A stretch of DNA of 64,000 nucleotides, from NCBI RefSeq assembly GCF_000238375.3, contig NZ_AHBZ03000022.1:1-64000 (forward strand), read 5' to 3'. Source of the DNA: Pseudoalteromonas citrea (GTDB lineage: Bacteria; Pseudomonadota; Gammaproteobacteria; Enterobacterales; Alteromonadaceae). The notes below the pieces were generated by a model. It saw only the letters and a list, made by a program, of their open reading frames with translations. It did no database searches and was not told where the DNA came from. Made by a program: the position numbers and the translations under genes. Shown here piece after piece: positions 1-8,634 of this stretch (within the stretch, counting starts at the first letter, position 1; every line of letters starts with the position of its first letter).

Positions 1-230
1 ACACAGATGATTGCTTCATATTTTTAAAGAACGTTGCGATGATTAAGCGCTTTGCTTTATCTCGCCAGGGCTACGCATGTTACGCTTTCCTATTTTTTTG
101 TCAACATTTAAAGTTAAAAGTTTTTAAATTTAAGTTTTACTTGACGCCAACTCGTTTCAATTTGCTTTTCAGCGTGTTGCTCCGTGTCAGTGGGGTCGCA
201 TTATAGGGGGATGCAGAAAAAGCGCAAGCG
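1..230 (-). promoter_or_regulatory. rRNA operon tandem promoters P1/P2 and boxA leader (operon runs off left edge)
   Basis: Read on the minus strand, two promoters are visible. P1 has -35 TTGCGC (227-222), a 16-bp spacer and -10 TATAAT (205-200), followed by the GCGACCCCACTGACACGG stretch that closely matches Escherichia coli rrn P1 start regions. P2 has -35 TTGACA (104-99), a 16-bp spacer and -10 TAACAT (82-77). Downstream, GTTCTTTAAAAAT (about 34-21) resembles the boxA antitermination site of rRNA leaders. The 16S gene itself would lie beyond base 1 and is not in the window. Confidence 0.85.
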
Positions 231-249
231 TTTATTTGAAGAAAAGTGA

Positions 250-288
250 TAAAAACAGCGCGTTCGAGCAATTTTCACTCGAAGCGCC
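250..288 (-). terminator. Rho-independent terminator upstream of the rRNA promoter
   Basis: On the minus strand a 10-bp stem with one bulged base (arms 287-278 and 268-258) and a 9-nt loop is followed by TGTTTTTATC. It would end leftward transcription coming from the 300-700 region just before the rRNA P1 promoter. Confidence 0.6.
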
Positions 289-504
289 TATTGTTAGAAC
301 AAAACACAGTTAATATGTCTATTAAACGTACGAACCTAACCACATACAAAGGTAATTCGATTAGTTCTACCTTTACTCATCTATTTGGAATATACGTTTA
401 CTACAAATAGAAGTATAAGAGCCACTACTAATAGCGTAATAACCAGTACCCTAACAAGTAACCTAAGCAGGGTATTTCAATTCCCCTACTACGCTTTAAC
501 TACT

Positions 505-654
505 TTATTTAATCGCTGGGGGATGGGAGGTTCGCCTATGACATATTCTGCGCTCAAACAAAGGGTGTACAATCTGCTTGAACTTACGACGCTCTTTGAA
601 TTTCCGCTCTTCAAGTAATGCTTCAAGTTGCTCTATAAAAATAATCGGTTTCAT
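505..654 (-). CDS. Possible small basic protein, 49 aa (doubtful)
   Basis: An ATG-to-TAA frame of 49 codons on the minus strand, beginning MKPIIFIEQLEALLEERKFK. AGGG lies seven bases before the ATG, and a leftward terminator lies about 220 bp downstream (250-288). The first half is rich in Glu, Lys and Arg and would form an amphipathic helix; the C-terminus is Arg/His rich. I do not recognise a family. The region 300-926 has no other convincing gene. It could be a real small protein, a decayed gene end, or chance. Confidence 0.3.
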   Translation of the reverse strand: MKPIIFIEQLEALLEERKFKERRKFKQIVHPLFERRICHRRTSHPPAIK

Positions 655-926
655 AAGCGCACCCTACAAAGTTCTGTAGAGATAAAAATAGCTCAGCTAA
701 CAATTTTTGCAATATACACAACAAACTTTTCATCTTTCAAACAACAAAACATTGCAATATATAAGCTTAGATAGATAGCTAATCCTAATAACTGCACTTA
801 AAGAATCTGTTCGTAAATCATACAATACAGCAGAGCGGTTGTTTTTTGATCATTTATTTTACATTTTGTTTCCATCTTTATATACATATAAGGAATACGT
901 CAGAGAAAATAAGATAAGGATACAAC

Positions 927-2081
927 ATGAAATCAATACTATACCTTTCATTACTCGCATTGCCCGTGACCAGTTTTGTTCAAGCTCAAGGACAACACCA
1001 CTCAATTGAAGCGCTTAGTTCAGACCAGACCACGTTAGTTAAAGCTACCATTAACGCAGTCATAGCAATTGATGAGAATGAATTTGTGTTTAATAACACA
1101 TTACAAAACGAAGATTGGGATGCTTTTTTTTATCGTAATGCACCCCACCTACTAGAATTTAGAGAAACCATACTCCACTGGGCTGGGCACTCCAGTATTA
1201 ACCCTAAACTTTTACTGGCATTAATGGAGTTACAAAGCAACGTATTAAGTGAACCTACGAAGTTAAATATAGTGTCGCCTTTTGGTACTTTAAGTGACAA
1301 GCAAGGATTTGCTGAGCAAGTCCAAGATTTGGCAATCATACTGAATCAACGTTTTTATCAATTTGCACAAAAAATAGAGGAAAAAACGCTACAAGGTCCC
1401 ATTAACGCAGCCACAACGAGTTTGATCAGCGTATTCATAAACACACAATCCGAACCAAATGATACTTTACATCAATTAATTGATATATATGACACTCTCA
1501 GTAATACCTCTCTATTACTTTCAAAAAACCAGACAGCAATAAGCACTGAGCAACCAAGCAATAACTTTTACATGAGCTTTCCATGGCCATCGGGCTACGC
1601 ATGGTATAGTGGCGGTGCTCATTCAAATACAGGTTCGGGATACCCATACTCATCATTAGACTTTAACAATGGTTCTGGTGGCTGGGGAAGTAATACGCCC
1701 TGGGTACAGGCTGCACACGGTGGGACCGTTACCCGATACTCTTCATGTAATATTCGCGTCACCCACGCTAGTGGTTACGCGACACAATATTATCATATGA
1801 GTAATTTACGCTATCAAACAGGGGATGTAATTAATTCTGGTGCGTGGCTAGGTCGTTATACTAATAGTAAAAGCCAAGCCCTTTGCCAAGGCGGTCAATC
1901 CAGTGGACCCCATGTCCATTTTTCTTTGCTTAATAATGGCCGTTTCACGTCACTACATAATTGGTATATCAGTAACTATAGAATAGATGTTGGTAATAGT
2001 AATTACGATGATAACTGCCGGAATTTTTATTTTGAAAGAAATGGCTACAGAACGTGTGCCTGGAGAGCGTTATATAAGTAG
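927..2081 (+). CDS. Secreted M23 metallopeptidase, LasA/beta-lytic (pseudoalterin) type
   Basis: Predicted secreted zinc endopeptidase that cuts glycine-rich peptides such as Gram-positive peptidoglycan cross-bridges or elastin. A signal peptide (residues 1-20, cut after VQA) is followed by a propeptide to about 211 and a catalytic domain from about 212 to 384. Expected zinc ligands are H232 (in HSNTG), D245 (in SSLDF) and H331 (in HVH); H290 and H329 are the likely catalytic histidines. Cysteine pairs 274/320 and 364/377 have the spacing of the LasA disulfides. AAGGA lies upstream of the ATG. The gene is monocistronic, with a hairpin after the stop. LasA of Pseudomonas and pseudoalterin of Pseudoalteromonas are the closest characterised types I know; exact substrate is inference. 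Confidence 0.88.
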   Translation: MKSILYLSLLALPVTSFVQAQGQHHSIEALSSDQTTLVKATINAVIAIDENEFVFNNTLQNEDWDAFFYRNAPHLLEFRETILHWAGHSSINPKLLLALMELQSNVLSEPTKLNIVSPFGTLSDKQGFAEQVQDLAIILNQRFYQFAQKIEEKTLQGPINAATTSLISVFINTQSEPNDTLHQLIDIYDTLSNTSLLLSKNQTAISTEQPSNNFYMSFPWPSGYAWYSGGAHSNTGSGYPYSSLDFNNGSGGWGSNTPWVQAAHGGTVTRYSSCNIRVTHASGYATQYYHMSNLRYQTGDVINSGAWLGRYTNSKSQALCQGGQSSGPHVHFSLLNNGRFTSLHNWYISNYRIDVGNSNYDDNCRNFYFERNGYRTCAWRALYK

Positions 2082-2101
2082 TATGTTATTTTTTGTAACT
2101 A

Positions 2102-2124
2102 GGGCTGAACTCTCTCAGCCCTTA
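2102..2124 (+). terminator. Hairpin after the M23 peptidase gene
   Basis: Seven-bp perfect stem GGGCTGA/TCAGCCC with a 6-nt loop, 20 bp after the stop codon. The following T-tract is weak (TTACT). Confidence 0.45.
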
Positions 2125-2138
2125 CTGTATAGCACAGC

Positions 2139-2666
2139 TTAATTTAAAGCGCGCTCAACTTGATCAAAGTGCGCGATCACTTCAACAATTTCTAGTTCAG
2201 CATCTTGATATGCGCTTTCAGATTTAAAGCCTTGCTTAGCAATTGCTTGTACTGTTGCTGGGTGCACTAATAAATCTTTAGCATGGTAGCACACCGGATC
2301 ATCAAACTTTGGTAACTTACCATCAGCGTGATAACCGGTTTCAATTTCTTCCAGAGGTAAAGTAGGGATAAGATCTGCTGCTGCATCAAGCGCCCCTAAA
2401 TACGTTTGGCATTGAGGGTACTTAACAGTAAACTCTGATAACAGCTTACGCGATGTTTTAACTAAATTTGCAGAGCTTTTCTCTAACTCTTCAGCTGGGT
2501 TTTGAGTACGAATATCTGCCAATAAAGATTTAGCCTGACTCTTATATGCCTGAAGCGTAGTTTCAGCCTTTTCAACAGGTGCTGATTGTACCTGTGCTAC
2601 TTCTTCCTTTTCTGAACATGCAGTCAAACTGGCTGCAGCTAGCAAAATTACCAACTGTTTATACAT
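2139..2666 (-). CDS. Putative iron-regulated lipoprotein, 175 aa
   Basis: The start is chosen at MYKQLVILLAAASLTAC because GAGG sits five bases before it and the product then has a proper lipoprotein signal with lipobox LTAC. Further upstream starts would add 17 residues ahead of the signal. The mature part is helical and Glu/Lys rich. A C-terminal half contains a GYHADGKLP segment, a CYHAKDLLVHP segment and another Cys (PQCQTY), so bound metal or heme is conceivable but not shown. I do not recognise the family. A Fur-like box overlaps the promoter, suggesting expression under iron limitation. Confidence 0.75.
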   Translation of the reverse strand: MYKQLVILLAAASLTACSEKEEVAQVQSAPVEKAETTLQAYKSQAKSLLADIRTQNPAEELEKSSANLVKTSRKLLSEFTVKYPQCQTYLGALDAAADLIPTLPLEEIETGYHADGKLPKFDDPVCYHAKDLLVHPATVQAIAKQGFKSESAYQDAELEIVEVIAHFDQVERALN

Positions 2667-2683
2667 AAGAACCTCAAAGTATG

Positions 2684-2704
2684 ATTGAAAACGATTCTCA
2701 TTAT
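2684..2704 (-). promoter_or_regulatory. Fur-box-like operator before the lipoprotein gene
   Basis: Minus-strand ATAATGAGAATCGTTTTCAAT agrees well with the Fur consensus (GATAATGATAATCATTATC), including the TGAGAAT half and the A/T-rich second half. It ends about 18 bp before the lipoprotein ATG. The identification is by eye. Confidence 0.6.
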
Positions 2705-2729
2705 ACTCGAGTGTCATTTTAATGAAACA

Positions 2730-2757
2730 AAAAAAGCCACACTGAGTGTGGCTTTTT
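2730..2757 (-). terminator. Terminator of the queA-tgt-yajC-secDF cluster
   Basis: Perfect 7-bp stem GCCACAC/GTGTGGC with a TGA loop and runs of A on the left and T on the right, so it can work in both directions. It lies just after the secF stop codon and just before the lipoprotein promoter. Confidence 0.8.
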
Positions 2758-2777
2758 CAATATAGCAATATTAACTA

Positions 2778-3722
2778 TTATGGCATAGCGTCTAAATCAG
2801 CACCTTCTTTCTCGACTTCCACAGGAATAAGGTCTTCTTTACTTACTCCCATAGCAACCGCAACAGAACTGGCGACATAAACTGAAGAGTATGTACCAAT
2901 GAACACACCGAATAACAACGCCGTCGCAAAACCATGAATTGTTTGACCGCCCCACACAAATAAAGCAACAAGTACAAGGATGGTTGTAATTGACGTCACC
3001 AATGTACGGTTAAGTGTTTGCGTTAATGAAATATTTATAATTTCAATGGTGTCATCAATGCGTACTTTACGGAAGTTCTCTCGAATACGATCAGATACAA
3101 CAATCGTGTCATTCAAGGAGTACCCTATTACTGCGAGTATTGCCGCTAAAATTGTTAGATCAAACTCTAAACCGAGCAAAGAGAACAATCCCATGGTCAA
3201 AATCACATCATGAAATAAGGCTGCAACTGCACCAATCGCAAAACGCCATTCAAAACGAAAAGCAACATACAATAGAATACAGATCAACGCAGTCAGCATA
3301 GCCAAACCACCTTGCTCTTTAAGGTCTTCGCCTACACTCGGGCCAACGAATTCAATACGGCGCATTTCTACACTGCTATCGGCGGCTTTTAAAGCTGCAA
3401 TAAGTTGATTACCAATTTCTTCAGCTTTCACATCATCACCACGAGGGGCTAAGCGAACAAGCACCTCTTGACTGGTACCAAACAGTTGTACCGATGCATC
3501 TGCAAAGCCATTCTCAGCTAATACTGAGCGAATTTTTTTCAGATCAGCTGGCTGTGAAAAACCAACTTCAACCGCAGTTCCACCCGTAAAGTCCAAACCG
3601 AAGTTTAGCCCGCGTATTGTCATAGACGCAATTGACGCAATGATCAGCAACGCCGAAAATGCCATCGTTAGTTTGCGCGCTGACATAAAACGGATAGTAT
3701 CTTTCAATTTTAATAACTGCAT
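2778..3722 (-). CDS. secF: Protein translocase subunit SecF
   Basis: Inner-membrane partner of SecD that uses the proton gradient to help pull secreted proteins through SecYEG. The 314-aa product has an N-terminal membrane helix (about 15-35), a periplasmic P4-type domain beginning GLDFTGGTAVEVGF, and five C-terminal helices. The conserved IGYSLNDTIVVSDRIREN segment is intact. It starts 9 bp after secD and is the last gene of the cluster. Confidence 0.97.
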   Translation of the reverse strand: MQLLKLKDTIRFMSARKLTMAFSALLIIASIASMTIRGLNFGLDFTGGTAVEVGFSQPADLKKIRSVLAENGFADASVQLFGTSQEVLVRLAPRGDDVKAEEIGNQLIAALKAADSSVEMRRIEFVGPSVGEDLKEQGGLAMLTALICILLYVAFRFEWRFAIGAVAALFHDVILTMGLFSLLGLEFDLTILAAILAVIGYSLNDTIVVSDRIRENFRKVRIDDTIEIINISLTQTLNRTLVTSITTILVLVALFVWGGQTIHGFATALLFGVFIGTYSSVYVASSVAVAMGVSKEDLIPVEVEKEGADLDAMP

Positions 3723-3731
3723 AATGTTCTC

Positions 3732-5591
3732 CTAAATTGAAAGCTTATCGATACGTTTACCACCGATGAAGAAGTTAATCACCGCACGTGTGCCAACAAT
3801 GGCTGTAAACATAGATGTAATAATACCAATCGCTAATGTCACCGCAAAACCTGCAATAGGACCGGTGCCCACAGAGAACAAAATAACAGCTGCGATTAAG
3901 GTGGTGATGTTTGCATCAAAAATGGTACTGAATGCACTGTCATAGCCTTGATGTACAGCTTGCTGAGGACTACGCCCATCAGCTAACTCTTCACGTATAC
4001 GTTCAAATATTAATACGTTCGCATCTACCGCCATACCGACCGTTAATACAATACCGGCAATACCCGGTAAAGTCAGTGTAGCGCCAGGTATCATCGACAT
4101 AACGCCAATGATTAACACTAAGTTTGCAGCCAACGCTAAATTCGCTACCAAACCAAAGCCTTTGTAGTAAGCCAGCATAAATGCCAATACAAATGCAAAA
4201 CCGAGCACAACCGCAGTCATACCCGCTTCAATGTTTTCTTGTCCGAGGCTTGGGCCAACTGTACGCTCTTCAACAATTTGAATCGGCGCAACCAAAGCAC
4301 CTGCACGTAATAGCAAACTTAAGTTATGTGCTTCCGCTGGGCTGTCGATCCCCGTAATACGAAATGAGTTATTTAAACGAGATTGAATCGTTGCAACGTT
4401 AATAACTTCTTCCACTTTAATCGGTGGCAATGCTTTACCATTTTCATCTTTTTTGCCAGATGGCTTATATTCAATAAAAACCGTTGCCATACGTTTGCCC
4501 ACTGCGCGTTTGGTAAATGCACTCATTTTTGCACCACCTTTACTATCAAGGCTAATGCTTACTTGAGGACGCTGATATTCATCAACACCAGATTGTGCAC
4601 CTGTAATATGTGTACCACCCAAGATCACACGCTTTTTCATCACCACTGGGTAGCCATCTTTGTGGTTTATCACTTCAGTACCTGGCGGTACTCTACCTTG
4701 AGCAGCTGAACGAACATCCGCATTTTCGTCTACTTCACGAAATTCAAGTGTTGCGGTAGCACCTAAAATTTCTTTGGCACGCGCGGTATCTTGAACACCT
4801 GGTAGCTGCACAATAATACGCTCTGCGCCTTGACGCTGTACATTGGGCTCTGCAACACCTAATTGGTTGATACGGTTACGAATGATAGTTTCGTTTTGTT
4901 TGATAGCATATTCACGAATTTCTTTAAATTTTTGTGGTGAAAGGCTAGCAAAGAACGCTAAACCATTACTACTATCATTAATAAATGTATAAAGTGGGTA
5001 ACGTGTCTTAAAAAAGCGTTCAGCGGCATCTCTGTCAGCATCATTACGCATAACAACTTGAATTCGCTCACTTCCGGCAACTCGACGAATACTGCGGTAA
5101 CGTAACTTTTCACCGCGTAAGTCACTCTTAAAATCTTGTTCCATGGTTTCTAATGCATTATCTAATGCCGTTACCATGTCAACTTCCATTGTAAAGTGAA
5201 CACCACCACTTAAATCCAATCCTAACTTCATTGGATTACCGCCTAAGCTTTTTAACCACTCAGGCTGTGCCGGGCTCATATTAATCGCAGAGATATAATC
5301 TTCGCTTAATGTATCACGCAAAATATCTTGTGCTTTTAACTGCTCTTCAACATTTTTAAAACGTACTAATACTTGATCATTTTCTAAAACTGTTGATTTA
5401 ACAGTAATATTATTGCTTTTTAGTGTTCTATTTACCTGATCAAGTACGCTTAAGTCAGCACTGGCACCTTTGGTACCAGAGATCTGTATAGCCGGATCTC
5501 GGCCATACAGATTCGGTGAGGCATATAAAATACCTACCGCTAACACAGCGAGCACAAGTAAGTATTTCCACATTGGATACTTGTTTAACAC
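3732..5591 (-). CDS. secD: Protein translocase subunit SecD
   Basis: SecD of the SecDF-YajC complex. The 619-aa product starts [20 protein letters not shown], close to Escherichia coli SecD. The start codon is GTG, supported by AGGGA seven bases upstream. The periplasmic domain contains [16 protein letters not shown] (about residues 125-140), and the membrane part carries [18 protein letters not shown]. Length is normal for the family. It lies between yajC and secF. Confidence 0.97.
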   Translation of the reverse strand: MLNKYPMWKYLLVLAVLAVGILYASPNLYGRDPAIQISGTKGASADLSVLDQVNRTLKSNNITVKSTVLENDQVLVRFKNVEEQLKAQDILRDTLSEDYISAINMSPAQPEWLKSLGGNPMKLGLDLSGGVHFTMEVDMVTALDNALETMEQDFKSDLRGEKLRYRSIRRVAGSERIQVVMRNDADRDAAERFFKTRYPLYTFINDSSNGLAFFASLSPQKFKEIREYAIKQNETIIRNRINQLGVAEPNVQRQGAERIIVQLPGVQDTARAKEILGATATLEFREVDENADVRSAAQGRVPPGTEVINHKDGYPVVMKKRVILGGTHITGAQSGVDEYQRPQVSISLDSKGGAKMSAFTKRAVGKRMATVFIEYKPSGKKDENGKALPPIKVEEVINVATIQSRLNNSFRITGIDSPAEAHNLSLLLRAGALVAPIQIVEERTVGPSLGQENIEAGMTAVVLGFAFVLAFMLAYYKGFGLVANLALAANLVLIIGVMSMIPGATLTLPGIAGIVLTVGMAVDANVLIFERIREELADGRSPQQAVHQGYDSAFSTIFDANITTLIAAVILFSVGTGPIAGFAVTLAIGIITSMFTAIVGTRAVINFFIGGKRIDKLSI

Positions 5592-5618
5592 TGGATTATC
5601 CCTTTTTATTGTTATGTG

Positions 5619-5957
5619 TTATAGCGACTTCATCGTACCTTTTGGCAATACGGCTGAAATTGCTGATTTTTGAACGGTTACTTCGGCTTGATCGTTTAAA
5701 GCAACAACAACAAAGTCTTTGTCATCAGAGACTTTAGAAATTTTGCCCACTAAACCACCTTGCGTTAACACTTCATCCCCTTTACCTAAAGCACCCATTA
5801 AACTTTTATGCTCTTTAACACGCTTAGCTTGAGGACGATAAATTAAGAAATAAAACACGAGGCCAAATACAGCCAACATGATCAACATTTCCATACCACC
5901 GCCTGCAGGCGCAGCACCTGCAGTGCTTGCATGCGCGCTTGACATAAATAAACTCAT
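5619..5957 (-). CDS. yajC: Sec translocase accessory protein YajC
   Basis: Small (112 aa) single-span inner-membrane protein that associates with SecDF. One helix is visible (about 23-41), followed by the typical RPQAKRVKEHKSLMGALGKGDEVLTQGGLVGKI region. GAGG seven bases upstream supports the start. The gene sits between tgt and secD in the classical order. Confidence 0.95.
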   Translation of the reverse strand: MSLFMSSAHASTAGAAPAGGGMEMLIMLAVFGLVFYFLIYRPQAKRVKEHKSLMGALGKGDEVLTQGGLVGKISKVSDDKDFVVVALNDQAEVTVQKSAISAVLPKGTMKSL

Positions 5958-6005
5958 AATACTTCCTCTTTAATTTTAAAACTTTCTATTTAATTTGTTG
6001 CGGTA

Positions 6006-7172
<1,167 letters not shown>

Positions 7173-7310
7173 TTATTAACATGACACAGTTAATAATCAG
7201 GTTAAAAAATCTGCTCAATTCTACCTTGTTTGCCAGTGCAATTCTAATTATTGGGCCGAAAATTGGCTTTTAAAGCGAGCAGAGGAAGAAAACTGAAGGG
7301 TTTATGAATA

Positions 7311-7330
7311 AGCCCAGCGTGTTCTGGGCT
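7311..7330 (-). terminator. Hairpin between queA and tgt
   Basis: Seven-bp perfect stem (AGCCCAG/CTGGGCT) with a 6-nt loop, 11 bp after the queA stop. On the minus strand the following bases TTATTCATAAA are only weakly T-rich, so it could be a partial terminator or an mRNA stabiliser. Confidence 0.4.
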
Positions 7331-7340
7331 CAAAGTAGTA

Positions 7341-8381
7341 CTACTTTTGGCTTTGTTTTGTTAAAAACATCGCATCACCATAGCTAAAAAAGCGATACTG
7401 CTCTTCTACTGCAGTATGATAAGCATTCATAATATGATCTTGCCCAGAAAAGGCACTCACTAGCATGATCAATGTCGACTCAGGTAAATGAAAGTTTGTT
7501 ACCATCGCATCGACAACTTGAAACTCATAACCCGGGTAGATAAAAATATCCGTATCACCGTAAAATGCTTTTAAGTCCTCAGGGCTCGCTTTGGCAGCTG
7601 ACTCTAACGACCGAACCGATGTTGTGCCAACAGCTACGATTCTACCGCCTTTAGCTTTCGTACGAGCAATCGCATCAACGACCTCTGCAGGGACTTCTAT
7701 ATATTCCGAGTGCATCACGTGATCATCAATTTCATCAACACGTACTGGCTGAAAAGTCCCCGCACCTACATGCAAGGTAATAAAAGCGGTTTCAATCCCT
7801 TTACTCTGAATTTGTGCTAATAGTGCTTCATCAAAATGCAATCCAGCTGTTGGTGCAGCAACCGCCCCCGGCTTTTCGTTATAAACCGTTTGATAACGCT
7901 CTTTATCTTCTTCTTCGTCAGGCCTATTTATGTATGGCGGTAATGGCATATGACCAATGTCATCAAGAATGCTCAAGACGGTCTGCTCACCTGCAAACTT
8001 TAATTCAAATAGCTCACCATGACGCGCAACCATTGTTGCACTGGCTTTACCTTCCAAAATAAGCTCAGCCCCTGGCTTTGGTGATTTACTGGCACGTACA
8101 TGTGCCAGTACACTGTGTTCATCTAATACGCGCTCAACCAATACTTCCACTTTACCGCCCGACGCTTTTTGGCCAAACATCCGAGCTGGGATCACTTTGG
8201 TGTTGTTAAATACCATCAAGTCATTTGGCTCTAACATATCAATAATATCTGTAAAAGTTTTATGGCCCAGCTGACCACTATCCCCGTCTAAGGTCAGTAA
8301 GCGACTACTTGTACGCTCTTTTTTTGGGTGACGAGCAATTAATTCATCGGGTAATTCAAAGCTAAAATCAGCAACGCGCAT
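7341..8381 (-). CDS. queA: tRNA preQ1(34) S-adenosylmethionine ribosyltransferase-isomerase
   Basis: Transfers and isomerises ribose from S-adenosylmethionine onto preQ1 in tRNA to make epoxyqueuosine. The 346-aa product begins [19 protein letters not shown] and aligns by eye along its whole length with Escherichia coli QueA, including [42 protein letters not shown] and [18 protein letters not shown]. First gene of the queA-tgt-yajC-secDF cluster. Confidence 0.97.
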   Translation of the reverse strand: MRVADFSFELPDELIARHPKKERTSSRLLTLDGDSGQLGHKTFTDIIDMLEPNDLMVFNNTKVIPARMFGQKASGGKVEVLVERVLDEHSVLAHVRASKSPKPGAELILEGKASATMVARHGELFELKFAGEQTVLSILDDIGHMPLPPYINRPDEEEDKERYQTVYNEKPGAVAAPTAGLHFDEALLAQIQSKGIETAFITLHVGAGTFQPVRVDEIDDHVMHSEYIEVPAEVVDAIARTKAKGGRIVAVGTTSVRSLESAAKASPEDLKAFYGDTDIFIYPGYEFQVVDAMVTNFHLPESTLIMLVSAFSGQDHIMNAYHTAVEEQYRFFSYGDAMFLTKQSQK

Positions 8382-8634
8382 AACAACTTCTCTAAATATC
8401 TAAATTGGCGCCAAGTCTAGAGATCATAAAAGCCTAAATCAAGTGCTTGTAACCTTGCAAAAATAGCATTAACCTAGCCTGATTGCTGGCTGCTGATAAA
8501 AAAGCGCAATGCACCAAGGGAATTGGGTCTGCGAGTTATACTAGATAGCCAATTAGAAACAATTACTTGTGACATTATTATTACTCGGGGTACAAATTGT
8601 TACTAAAGACCGACATGGGATTAAAGCTGTAACC

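Noticed and set aside
385-618. 77-codon frame on the plus strand
   Set aside because: It starts with TTG without a ribosome binding site, has a random-looking composition rich in Thr/Ser, and overlaps a better-supported minus-strand frame.
705-765. Direct repeat TTGCAATATA (two copies) before the M23 peptidase gene
   Set aside because: Ten-base AT-rich repeats of this kind are expected by chance in such a region and have no helical phasing with a promoter.
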